The notes under the pieces were generated by a model. It saw only the letters and a list, made by a program, of their open reading frames with translations. It did no database searches and was not told where the DNA came from. Shown here in pieces: positions 6,993 to 16,843 of a DNA stretch of 20,728 bases; position 1 is the first letter of the stretch; each line of letters starts with the position of its first letter. Both the position numbers and the translations under genes were made by a program. This DNA comes from an uncultured Methanobrevibacter sp. (GTDB taxonomy: Archaea; Methanobacteriota; Methanobacteria; Methanobacteriales; Methanobacteriaceae): the NCBI RefSeq assembly GCF_937906425.1, contig NZ_CALCYR010000226.1, positions 1 through 20,728 of the forward strand. The letters are read 5' to 3'.

Positions 6993-7100
6993 GACATCAA
7001 AAATCGGAAATAGTTTGCCACTATCATTATGATTTAGGTTCTTTAGATAGTTTATGTATAGAATTTAAATGATGATGATTGGCAACTAGATTCGAATGTC
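6993..7100 (+). ncRNA. 108-nt imperfect hairpin, candidate structured RNA
   Basis: From outside in: GACAT (6993-6997) with ATGTC (7096-7100); TCGGAA with TTCGA (one G bulge); TAGTTTGCCA (7011-7020) with TGGCAACTA (7080-7088, one T bulge); ATCAT (7023-7027) with ATGAT (7072-7076); and ATTTAGGTTCT (7032-7042) with AGAATTTAAAT (7060-7070), an 11-bp helix with two G-U pairs. The terminal loop is about 17 nt. The G-U pairs would be A-C mismatches on the other strand, which favours a + strand transcript. The segment is richer in G+C than its surroundings. It lies about 270 bp upstream of gdhA, too far to be an obvious leader. No RNA family is recognised. Confidence 0.45.
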
Positions 7101-7260
7101 CAAGATATTAATGTAATTAATATTGCTAATAATTAATAAAACTAATATTTGCTAAGTTTGATTTGGCTATGATTAAATTTTATAGTTAAAATGTCTTTTG
7201 TAGTTAAGTATAGTTAGTTGAAATATAGTTGAATTTTTTTTATCATGGTTGAATCAATCA

Positions 7261-7333
7261 ATTAATTATTAGTTTAATTAATTATTTAGTCTATGAAATT
7301 AATTATTGATTTAATTAATTGTCTTTAGTCTAA
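7261..7333 (+). repeat. 37-bp direct repeat in the gdhA promoter region
   Basis: Two copies begin ATTAATTATT (7261 and 7298), continue with TTTAATTAATT and end TTTAGTCTA. The second ends about 34 bp before the gdhA start codon. It may carry the promoter and regulator sites; the exact TATA is unclear in this AT-rich sequence. Confidence 0.65.
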
Positions 7334-7352
7334 TATCTTATTATTAAAGTAT

Positions 7353-7358
7353 TAGGAG
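7353..7358 (+). promoter_or_regulatory. Shine-Dalgarno of gdhA
   Basis: AGGAGA lies 8 bases before the ATG at 7367, a strong site that fixes the start. Confidence 0.8.
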
Positions 7359-7366
7359 AATAAATT

Positions 7367-8701
7367 ATGTCATATGTTGATGAAGTAATTGACTTAATTG
7401 TTAAAGAAAACCCTGATGAACCTGAGTTTCATCAAGCTGTAAAAGAAGTATTAGAATCTTTAAGAGTTGTTATTGAAGAAAATGAAGATCAATACAGAAA
7501 AGATGCACTTTTAGAAAGATTAGTTAACCCAGAAAGACAAATTAAATTTAGAGTTCCTTGGGTAGACGATGAAGGACAAGTACAAGTTAACACCGGTTAC
7601 AGAGTACAATTCAACAGTGCTATCGGACCTTACAAAGGAGGTCTTCGTTTCCACCCATCCGTAAACGTTGGTATTATTAAATTCTTAGGTTTCGAACAAA
7701 TCTTCAAAAACTCCTTAACCGGCCTTCCAATTGGTGGAGGTAAAGGTGGATCCAACTTTGATCCTAAAGGAAAATCCGACAGAGAAATTATGGCATTCTG
7801 TCAAAGTTTCATGACTGAACTCTGCAAACACATTGGTGCTGACACTGACGTTCCTGCTGGAGATATCGGTGTAGGCGGTAGAGAAATCGGTTTCTTATTC
7901 GGTCAATACAAGAGAATTAGAGGATTATACGAAGGAGTTCTTACTGGTAAAGGATTAACCTTTGGTGGATCTTTAGCAAGAACTGAAGCAACTGGATATG
8001 GTTTATTATACTTCGCTAATGCTATGTTAAAAGCAAACGGTGAAACCTTAGAAGGTAAAACCGCTATCGTATCTGGTGCAGGTAATGTAGCTATTTACGC
8101 AATTGAAAAAGCTATCCAATTAGGAGCTAAACCTGTAACCTGTTCTGATTCTACCGGTTGGATTTACGACCCTGAAGGAATTGATGTAGAATTATTAAAA
8201 GAAATCAAAGAAGTAAAACGTGAAAGATTAACCGCTTATGCTGAAGCAAGACCATCTGCTGAATACCACGAAGGTAAAGGTGTATGGACCATTAAGGGAG
8301 ATGTCGCTTTCCCATGTGCTACTCAAAATGAATTACAATTAGAAGATGCTAAAACCTTAGTAGAAAACGGTGTAATTGCAGTAGCTGAAGGTGCAAACAT
8401 GCCTACTACCATTGAAGCTACCGAATACTTACAAGAAAACGGTGTCTTATTCGCACCAGGTAAAGCTTCCAATGCTGGTGGAGTAGCTACTTCTGCTTTA
8501 GAAATGTCTCAAAACTCCCAAAGATTATCCTGGACCTTTGAAGAAGTTGACTCTAAACTTCAAGGTATTATGGAAAACATCTTTGCAAATGCAGACGCTG
8601 CAGCTAAAGAATACGGATTTGACAAAAATTACGTAGTTGGAGCTAACATTGCTGGATTCAAGAAAGTTGTTGAAGCAATGAACGCTCAAGGAATCGTATA
8701 G
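7367..8701 (+). CDS. gdhA: glutamate dehydrogenase (probably NADP-dependent)
   Basis: This enzyme interconverts 2-oxoglutarate plus ammonium and glutamate; it is a cytosolic hexamer and a main entry for ammonium nitrogen. The 444 residues match the common 50-kDa hexameric form. Visible sites are K-G-G-L-R-F-H-P (90-97), the catalytic-lysine loop P-I-G-G-G-K-G-G-S (121-129, K126), D-V-P-A-G-D-I-G-V-G (161-170) with its catalytic aspartate, and the nucleotide-binding S-G-A-G-N-V-A (236-242). The loop after the second strand (C-S-D-S-T-G, 259-264) lacks an acidic residue at the usual NAD-ribose position, suggesting NADP; that is inference. Codon use is more biased than in its neighbours (AAC, TAC, TTC, TTA and AGA preferred), as in highly expressed genes. 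The start has AGGAGA 8 bases upstream. A terminator hairpin overlaps the stop codon. Confidence 0.97.
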   Translation: MSYVDEVIDLIVKENPDEPEFHQAVKEVLESLRVVIEENEDQYRKDALLERLVNPERQIKFRVPWVDDEGQVQVNTGYRVQFNSAIGPYKGGLRFHPSVNVGIIKFLGFEQIFKNSLTGLPIGGGKGGSNFDPKGKSDREIMAFCQSFMTELCKHIGADTDVPAGDIGVGGREIGFLFGQYKRIRGLYEGVLTGKGLTFGGSLARTEATGYGLLYFANAMLKANGETLEGKTAIVSGAGNVAIYAIEKAIQLGAKPVTCSDSTGWIYDPEGIDVELLKEIKEVKRERLTAYAEARPSAEYHEGKGVWTIKGDVAFPCATQNELQLEDAKTLVENGVIAVAEGANMPTTIEATEYLQENGVLFAPGKASNAGGVATSALEMSQNSQRLSWTFEEVDSKLQGIMENIFANADAAAKEYGFDKNYVVGANIAGFKKVVEAMNAQGIV

Positions 8702-8708
8702 ATTCCTT
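8688..8708 (+). terminator. gdhA terminator hairpin overlapping the stop codon
   Basis: AAGGAATC (8688-8695) and GATTCCTT (8701-8708) form a perfect 8-bp stem with loop GTATA that includes the TAG stop, followed by AATTTTTCTTTTT. It looks like a bacterial-type intrinsic terminator. Confidence 0.8.
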
Positions 8709-9044
8709 AATTTTTCTTTTTATTAACTTTTTTTTATTATTTTTTTTACTTTTTTCAAATGTTTTTTCTTTTATATCATTTACTTAACAATATTTGCTAT
8801 TTTTAATTTTTATAATCTTTTTTTAAATATTATTCAATTCTTTTTCTAATTTTAGTAAATTTTGTTTATTTTTTTCATCGTTATGTTAAATAATTATATT
8901 ATATAAAAAACAAATATAATATTACTCATCCGAATTAATTAACTAATGCAAATAATTATGCTAATTTTTAAGCATAGGCTAATTTTATTTTTTAAAATTC
9001 TTGTTATTTATAAGGCTTAATAGACTATTTTAAAGGAAATTTCT
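8702..9044. other. intergenic region between gdhA and the AGCS symporter gene
   Basis: After the gdhA terminator the sequence is AT-rich. The last 100 bp hold an inverted repeat and a TATA box for the downstream gene. No gene is seen. Confidence 0.6.
8957..9014 (+). promoter_or_regulatory. promoter and possible operator of the AGCS symporter gene
   Basis: TTTATAAG (9007-9014) is a good TATA box, which would place the transcript start about 10 bp before the ATG at 9045. Upstream lies the inverted repeat TATGCT/AGCATA (8957-8962 and 8971-8976), and the motif GCTAATTTT occurs twice (8960, 8979). This is a candidate regulator site. Confidence 0.5.
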
Positions 9045-10460
9045 ATGTTAGATATAGTTTTTATTTTAGATCAAATTGATAGCATCATGTATTACCCTAT
9101 CCTGATTATTGTCATGGCAATTGCAGGATTGTACTTCACATTACGTACAAGGGGAGTACAGATTAGGTTATTTGGGGAATCTATCCGGATTCTTATGGAA
9201 CCTCCTGATGATGAAAATGGAGTATCCTCATTGCAGGCCATGCTTGTATCAACCGCTTCAAGGGTAGGAACCGGTAACATTATAGGAGTATCAACAGCGA
9301 TATGTCTTGGTGGTCCTGGAGCTTGTTTCTGGATGTGGCTCATGTGTATTATTGGTGCATCCTCAGCTTTCGTTGAAAGTACATTGGCTCAAATCTATAA
9401 AAGAAAGGATTCTGAAGGACATGCTTTCGGTGGTCCTGCATATTATATTGAAGAGGCTTTGCATAAGCATAAGTTGGCTATGCTTTTCTGTATATTTTTA
9501 ATCGCTACATATGCGGTAGGATTTAACCTTTTATGTTCATATAACCTTCAATCAACATTTATGGATTATTCCTTTTATCATCCGACTACAACTCCTCTTA
9601 TTATAGGTGCTTTGCTTGCCTTATTCACTGGATATTGTTTATTTGGTGGAGGTAAAAGAATTATTAAGATGACCAGTACAATTGTTCCATTGATGGGAGT
9701 TTCATATGTTATTATCTGTCTGATTGTAATATTGTTTAATATCCAAAATGTTCCGGCAATGTTCCTTTTAATTTTCCAAGATGCATTTGATTTTCATGCG
9801 ATTTTTGGAGGAATTGCAGGTTCCTGTTTGGTATACGGTATTAAGAGAGGATTATATTCAAATGAAGCAGGTGTAGGTTCAGCACCGAACGCTTCAGCTT
9901 CTGCAAATGTTTCACACCCTGCTAAACAGGGTTTAGCTCAGACATTGTCTGTTTATATTGATACATTGCTTTTATGTACAGCAACTGCTTTGATGTGCTT
10001 ATCCACTGGAGTAGCAAGAGATGCAGCTGTTTCAGGAGCTCCATATGTTCAAAATGCAATTTCATCTGTGTTTGGCTTTATGGGCCCTATATTTATTACA
10101 GTTGCAATGGTTTTATTTGCATTCACAACACTTATTGGAAATCTTTATTATGTGGATAATGCATTGATTTTCTTGAACAATAAGAAAGAGCCATCAAAAA
10201 GATTTATGAATATATTTTATATAGTGGCTACATTGATTGTTTTTATTGGAGCAATTATTCCAATGGATGCTGCTTGGGCTATGGCAGACATTACTATGGG
10301 TGGTATGACATTAATCAACTTGCCTTGTTGTGTACTTCTTGCTAAGGTTGCTGTTGATTGTTTAAAAGATTATGAAAAGCAGAAAAAATTGGGTCAGACA
10401 CCTGTATTCGAAGCAAGTTCGATTGATCTCAATTTAGAGGAAGTTGATTTCTGGAAGTGA
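9045..10460 (+). CDS. AGCS family alanine/glycine:cation symporter
   Basis: A 471-residue membrane protein with about 10-11 predicted transmembrane helices that imports small neutral amino acids (alanine, glycine) with Na+ or H+. Family marks are R-V-G-T-G-N-I (73-79), G-G-P-G-A-C-F-W-M-W (89-98) followed by F-V-E-S-T-L-A-Q-I-Y-K, G-G-P-A-Y-Y-I-E (129-136), and the diagnostic S-N-E-A-G-V-G-S-A-P-N-A (272-283) leading into H-P-A-K-Q-G-L-A-Q. The family also includes glutamine-type carriers, so the substrate is not certain. The start has AAAGGAAA about 5-6 bases upstream and a TATA box at 9007. Its neighbour is gdhA; both handle amino nitrogen but each has its own promoter region and terminator. 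A hairpin overlaps the stop. Confidence 0.95.
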   Translation: MLDIVFILDQIDSIMYYPILIIVMAIAGLYFTLRTRGVQIRLFGESIRILMEPPDDENGVSSLQAMLVSTASRVGTGNIIGVSTAICLGGPGACFWMWLMCIIGASSAFVESTLAQIYKRKDSEGHAFGGPAYYIEEALHKHKLAMLFCIFLIATYAVGFNLLCSYNLQSTFMDYSFYHPTTTPLIIGALLALFTGYCLFGGGKRIIKMTSTIVPLMGVSYVIICLIVILFNIQNVPAMFLLIFQDAFDFHAIFGGIAGSCLVYGIKRGLYSNEAGVGSAPNASASANVSHPAKQGLAQTLSVYIDTLLLCTATALMCLSTGVARDAAVSGAPYVQNAISSVFGFMGPIFITVAMVLFAFTTLIGNLYYVDNALIFLNNKKEPSKRFMNIFYIVATLIVFIGAIIPMDAAWAMADITMGGMTLINLPCCVLLAKVAVDCLKDYEKQKKLGQTPVFEASSIDLNLEEVDFWK

Positions 10461-10472
10461 GTTTTAACTTCC
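10453..10472 (+). terminator. terminator hairpin overlapping the AGCS gene stop codon
   Basis: GGAAGT (10453-10458) pairs with ACTTCC (10467-10472) across an 8-nt loop that begins inside the TGA stop, followed by CTTTTCTTTTTTT. Confidence 0.75.
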
Positions 10473-10645
10473 CTTTTCTTTTTTTATTTTTTTGGATTTC
10501 GGTTTTTTCTTTTTTTATTTAAATTATTTTTTTGATTATTTTTTCCTTCCTTTTTGATTTTATTTGAAATGTTTTTTTAAAATTCCTATAAATTTTATAT
10601 ATTATCTAAACAAAATAGATATTAATAACTATTTTTGGGATTAAA

Positions 10646-12031
10646 ATGAATGTGGAATTAGATAAAAAAACAAGGAATTTGATATTGCTGCTCTTTTTAA
10701 TAGGGGTATTTATGGGTTCACTTGATACTGGGATTATAGGTCCGGTTTTACCTTCAATTGAGCAGACCTATCATTTGACAAGTAGGGAATCCAGTTGGAT
10801 TTACACTTTATTCGTCATTACATTTATGGTAGGATCTCCATTTATGGCAAAGCTTTCAGATTTCTATAGCAGAAGGAAAATATTTCTTCTTGACATTGTA
10901 TTGTTCGGCATAGGTTCTGCATTGATAGCATTTTCATTCAATATAGAAATGGTCTATTTAGGCCGTATCATTCAAGGATTTGGATGTGGAGGCCTATTTC
11001 CTATTTCAAGTGCATTCATTGGAGATACATTTCCTCTTGAGGAACGTGGAAAAGCATTGGGGATTTTAGGAAGCGTATTTGGAATATCTGCCATGGGAGG
11101 GCCTTTGGTTGGAGCGGCTCTAATACCTTATGGTTGGAATTGGTGTTTTGTAATAAATCTTCCGATTAGCATAATCCTTCTTCTCACTGCATATTTCATT
11201 ATGCCGAAGATTAATGAGGAAAGCAAATTTGTAATGGATTATTTAGGTTTGCTTGTTTTATTTGTTCTTTCATTCCTATTGGCATTTGGATTAAACCAAA
11301 TCGATTCCAATAATTTCATCAACAGTCTTTTTTCAATGAAGGTTTTGCCTTATCTTGTGGCATTTATAGTCATATTGCCAATATTTATAAAAATTGAATT
11401 GAAGGCTAAGGAATCTATCATTCCAATTCATATGTTTAAAAATCCTGAAATTACAGTTACATGTATTGAAACCTTTTGTTATGGCATAATCTATTCAGCA
11501 ATTATCTTTATTCCATCACTTGTAATTCTCTCAATGGGATTGGATAATCAGCAGGCCAGTTTAATGCTAATTCCAATTTTAGGAGCAAATGCAGTTACCG
11601 CTCCTATTTTAGGCAGGATTCTGGATTCAACAGGAACACGTAAAATAATGAATATAGGAACATTACTTATAGTGTTTGGATTGATAGCAATGTTTGTTTA
11701 TCCTTCTAATTTGATTTTATTTGTTATTGCAGGTTGTTTGGTAGGTATTGGTACAGTTACCATCATTGGAGCCCCTGTAAGGTATATTATTTTGTGTGAG
11801 ACAAAGCCATATGAAAGGGGATCTGGTCAGGCTATTATCAATATGCTTTCAAGTGTTGGTCAATTGATTGGAGGTGCTTTAATGGGAGGAGTTATCGCTT
11901 CATTTTCAGGAATTGTAGGTTATAGATTTAGTTTGATTATTGCTGTTTTTGTCAGTTTGATTGCATTTGCATTTACCTTAAAGCTTAAAAATAAGCAGGA
12001 GCAAATGAAAGCCATGAATGAAAATCAGTAA
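10646..12031 (+). CDS. MFS transporter, DHA2-like drug:H+ antiporter type
   Basis: A 461-residue membrane protein with 12-14 predicted helices. Major facilitator marks are present: L-D-T-G-I-I-G-P-V-L-P-S (26-37, the first-helix aspartate motif of drug antiporters), motif A as A-K-L-S-D-F-Y-S-R-R-K-I (68-79), motif B as R-I-I-Q-G-F-G-C-G-G (107-116), and the antiporter motif C as G-I-S-A-M-G-G-P-L-V-G (146-156), followed by W-N-W-C-F-V-I-N-L-P-I. These point to the EmrB/QacA-like DHA2 group, exporting toxic organic compounds in exchange for protons. The actual substrate is unknown. The start has only a weak GGGAT site. The gene lies 185 bp after the AGCS gene and has its own upstream AT-rich promoter region, so it is probably a separate unit; it converges on cbiK. 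Confidence 0.92.
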   Translation: MNVELDKKTRNLILLLFLIGVFMGSLDTGIIGPVLPSIEQTYHLTSRESSWIYTLFVITFMVGSPFMAKLSDFYSRRKIFLLDIVLFGIGSALIAFSFNIEMVYLGRIIQGFGCGGLFPISSAFIGDTFPLEERGKALGILGSVFGISAMGGPLVGAALIPYGWNWCFVINLPISIILLLTAYFIMPKINEESKFVMDYLGLLVLFVLSFLLAFGLNQIDSNNFINSLFSMKVLPYLVAFIVILPIFIKIELKAKESIIPIHMFKNPEITVTCIETFCYGIIYSAIIFIPSLVILSMGLDNQQASLMLIPILGANAVTAPILGRILDSTGTRKIMNIGTLLIVFGLIAMFVYPSNLILFVIAGCLVGIGTVTIIGAPVRYIILCETKPYERGSGQAIINMLSSVGQLIGGALMGGVIASFSGIVGYRFSLIIAVFVSLIAFAFTLKLKNKQEQMKAMNENQ

Positions 12032-12080
12032 TTGTTTTTTTATTTAAAATAAGATTTTTAATGATTAAATTGATTAAAAA

Positions 12081-12134
12081 TAAGTAAAATAAGTAAAATA
12101 AGTAAAATAAGTAAAATAAGTAAAATAAGTTAAA
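12081..12134. repeat. 9-bp tandem repeat TAAGTAAAA
   Basis: Five perfect units of TAAGTAAAA (12081-12125) and one variant, TAAGTTAAA. The array lies between the converging MFS and cbiK genes and is A-rich on +, so T-rich on the cbiK strand. Confidence 0.9.
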
Positions 12135-12231
12135 TAATTATAATTTAAGTTAAATTATTAAAATAAGTAAAATAGTTTCTTTAAAACAATATTAATAAAA
12201 ATAAGTATATGAAATTTAAAAAAAAGTTTAA

Positions 12232-12259
12232 ATGATTTAAATTAATTAATTTAAATCAT
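12232..12259 (-). terminator. 28-bp perfect palindrome at the cbiK stop, probable terminator
   Basis: ATGATTTAAATTAA (12232-12245) followed directly by its reverse complement (12246-12259). On the - strand it encodes the last residues D-D-L-N and the stop of cbiK, and is followed by TTAAAC and eight T, so a hairpin plus T run forms right at the end of the gene. Confidence 0.75.
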
Positions 12260-13034
12260 CAATTGCTTTTTGAACATGTTCAATGTACATGTCTCTAATT
12301 GCTTCAGATTGTGCCAATCCTTCAACAATACATTCAACTTCATAGCCTTCAGATGTAAACATGGATTTCCATGAGTCTTCTTCATCTCCAGCCATGTCAT
12401 TTTGGGCATGATCTCCAGCAACAACCATTAAAGGCTTTAAGATTATTTTCTTGTAATCTCCTTTTTTTACCATTTCCAAAACGTCGTCATAGTCTGGTTT
12501 AGCTTCTACAGTACCAATGTAGTAGTGCTTAAATTCTTTTTCAATTAACTTCTTTTGTAATTTTGTGTAAACTGCATTTGATTCTGCAGGTGTTCCATGT
12601 CCCATAAAGCAGATTGCAGTATTTTCATCAGTTTTATCATCACTTGTAATTATATTCAATAGATTTTCAAGGTCATCCTCTGTGATTAACAATGGATTTC
12701 CTATGCTGATTTTTTTGAATTTGTCTTCGAATCCTTTCAGTTCATCTAAAATCTTAAAGTGGTATTCAGTTCCATCCATAATGTGTGTAGGTTGTATGAT
12801 TAATGTTTTAACGCCATCATTCACTGCCCTTTTTAATGCATCATTTACATTATCAATTTCTAAATTGTCACGTTTTTTCAATTTGTTTATAATCATTTGG
12901 CTGGTAAATGCCCTTCTGATTTCATAATCTGGGAATTTTTCCTGAATAGCCTTTTCAATAGCTCCAATTGTTAAGTCACGATTATTATTATATGAAGTTC
13001 CAAAACTAACAACTAAAATTACTTTATCGCTCAT
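12246..13034 (-). CDS. cbiK: sirohydrochlorin cobaltochelatase, CbiK type
   Basis: This enzyme inserts Co2+ into sirohydrochlorin on the anaerobic cobalamin route; class II chelatases of this kind may also insert Ni2+ or Fe2+. The 262 residues match CbiK rather than the small archaeal CbiX/CfbA (about 120-140). Marks are S-F-G-T-S-Y (10-15), the metal-binding histidine in C-F-M-G-H-G-T-P (142-149, H146) and the second histidine in V-V-A-G-D-H-A-Q-N-D-M-A-G-D (204-217, H209). These correspond to the two catalytic histidines (145 and 207) of Salmonella CbiK. There is no signal peptide, so it acts in the cytosol. Methanogens need both cobamide and F430, so the role is central. The ribosome site is weak. 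A palindrome forms its terminator. Confidence 0.95.
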   Translation of the reverse strand: MSDKVILVVSFGTSYNNNRDLTIGAIEKAIQEKFPDYEIRRAFTSQMIINKLKKRDNLEIDNVNDALKRAVNDGVKTLIIQPTHIMDGTEYHFKILDELKGFEDKFKKISIGNPLLITEDDLENLLNIITSDDKTDENTAICFMGHGTPAESNAVYTKLQKKLIEKEFKHYYIGTVEAKPDYDDVLEMVKKGDYKKIILKPLMVVAGDHAQNDMAGDEEDSWKSMFTSEGYEVECIVEGLAQSEAIRDMYIEHVQKAIDDLN

Positions 13035-13427
13035 TTTATCTTTTCCAAGAATTTTTTTAAAAATTATGTCAATTTTATTTTATTAAAAAATTATTCACTT
13101 TAATTAGCAATATTTTTTTTAAAGAATAATTTATTAATTCTAAATTATATTTTATAAAAAGAAATATTTAAAAATATTGATTATATTTGCTTGTAGCAAA
13201 TTTTTACTTGCTTGAAAAAGGATTTGGGATTTTGGTGTTTTTATTTAATTTTTAATATTGGATTTAAAAAATAAAAATAGTTTAAAATAGTTTAAAATAG
13301 TTTAAATAGTTTAAAAAAGTTTAAAAAAGTTTAAAAAATTTTAAAAAAGTTTAAGAAATTTTAAAAAAGTTAAAAAAAGTTAAAAAAATTAAAAAGTTTA
13401 AAAAAGTTTTAATAAAGATTTCCAATT
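13035..13427. other. intergenic region between cbiK and leuS, with A-rich repeats
   Basis: On the - strand TTTTTATAAA (13151-13160) could be the cbiK TATA box, giving a leader near 95 nt. From about 13275 to 13410 irregular 10-11 bp repeats of AGTTTAAAA fill the space; read on the leuS strand these are oligo-T runs, suiting leuS termination. No gene is seen. Confidence 0.6.
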
Positions 13428-13492
13428 CGAAAACCACTCGACAAGATTTTGGTCCAGGTTTTGCGGGCCGAAGGCCCGGAAAAGCTGGGGAT
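13428..13492 (-). repeat. GC-rich hairpin element directly after leuS
   Basis: In a very AT-rich setting this stretch is strongly GC-rich. On the - strand CCGGGCC-TTC-GGCCCG forms a 6-bp GC stem. It is enclosed by TTTT/AAAA and CCAG/CTGG with single C-C mismatches, giving an interrupted stem of 14 pairs. It begins a few bases after the leuS stop. It may be a terminator, an mRNA-end stabiliser or a dispersed REP-like repeat; I cannot test copy number. Confidence 0.6.
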
Positions 13493-16363
<2,871 letters not shown>

Positions 16364-16420
16364 TAAATCACCATTTTGACAATTTTTAATTATTTTTGTA
16401 AGTATAAATCATTTGGGATA

Positions 16421-16430
16421 ATTTATAAAA
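16421..16430 (-). promoter_or_regulatory. TATA box of leuS
   Basis: On the - strand CCTTTTTATAAAT gives an archaeal BRE/TATA element about 60 bp before the GTG start, predicting a leader of roughly 35 nt. Confidence 0.6.
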
Positions 16431-16587
16431 AGGATTTCATTGAAATTCTTTGATAAATTATATTAATTTATATTTATTTTTTTTATTTAATATAAAATTT
16501 TCATTAGTTTTTATTTTTTGGCTTGCTTAGTGGGGGTGTTTTTTTGTAAGCTAATTTAATTTTAATTTTAGTAGTGGTTATTTAAGT

Positions 16588-16757
16588 GGAATTTTAAATT
16601 AAAATAGTTTTTAAATGTTAATTTTAAAAGGGAATTTTAAGTTAAAATAGTTTTAAAGATTAATTTTAAAAAGGGTTTAAGTAAAAATAGTTTAAAAAAG
16701 TTTTAAAAAATTAATTTTAAAAGTTTAAGTAAAAAATAGTTTAAAAAAAGTTTTTAT
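16588..16757. repeat. degenerate tandem repeat, about 43-48 bp period
   Basis: Three full copies and one partial copy of a unit resembling GGAATTTTAAGTTAAAATAG followed by TTTTAAA and TTAATTTTAAAAG begin near 16588, 16631, 16673 and 16721. They lie 3' of the radical SAM gene and 5' of leuS. Function unknown. Confidence 0.7.
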
Positions 16758-16843
16758 AAAAATAAGGGAATAATTGGTGGTGTTTTTTTAGGCAATGGAT
16801 TTTTTTTATTTTGTTTTTATAAAATAAAGAAAGAAATATTGGA

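Larger units (their letters stand above)
6216..7366. other. 1.15-kb gene-free region upstream of gdhA
   Basis: No coding region is seen. 6216-6980 is mostly AT-rich; TTGTCAACTTTTA occurs at 6791-6803, with TTGTCAACTTTTAA at 6909-6922. A long imperfect hairpin occupies 6993-7100, and a 37-bp direct repeat lies at 7261-7333, both listed separately. The divergent promoters of the regulator gene and gdhA must lie at the two ends. Confidence 0.7.
16364..16843. other. 480-bp region between the radical SAM gene and leuS
   Basis: It holds the leuS promoter (16421-16430), a small G-rich inverted repeat (GCTTA/TAAGC at 16525-16529 and 16547-16551, loop with five G), and a degenerate repeat array at 16588-16757. 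No protein gene is seen. Confidence 0.6.

Noticed and set aside
7091..7097. tRNA T-loop-like TTCGAAT
   Set aside because: The flanking bases do not pair as a T-stem and no acceptor or anticodon arm can be built around it; it belongs to the long hairpin instead.
7101..9044. NrpR nitrogen operator (GGAA-N6-TTCC) upstream of gdhA or the AGCS gene
   Set aside because: No such pair was seen in the proximal upstream sequence of either gene.
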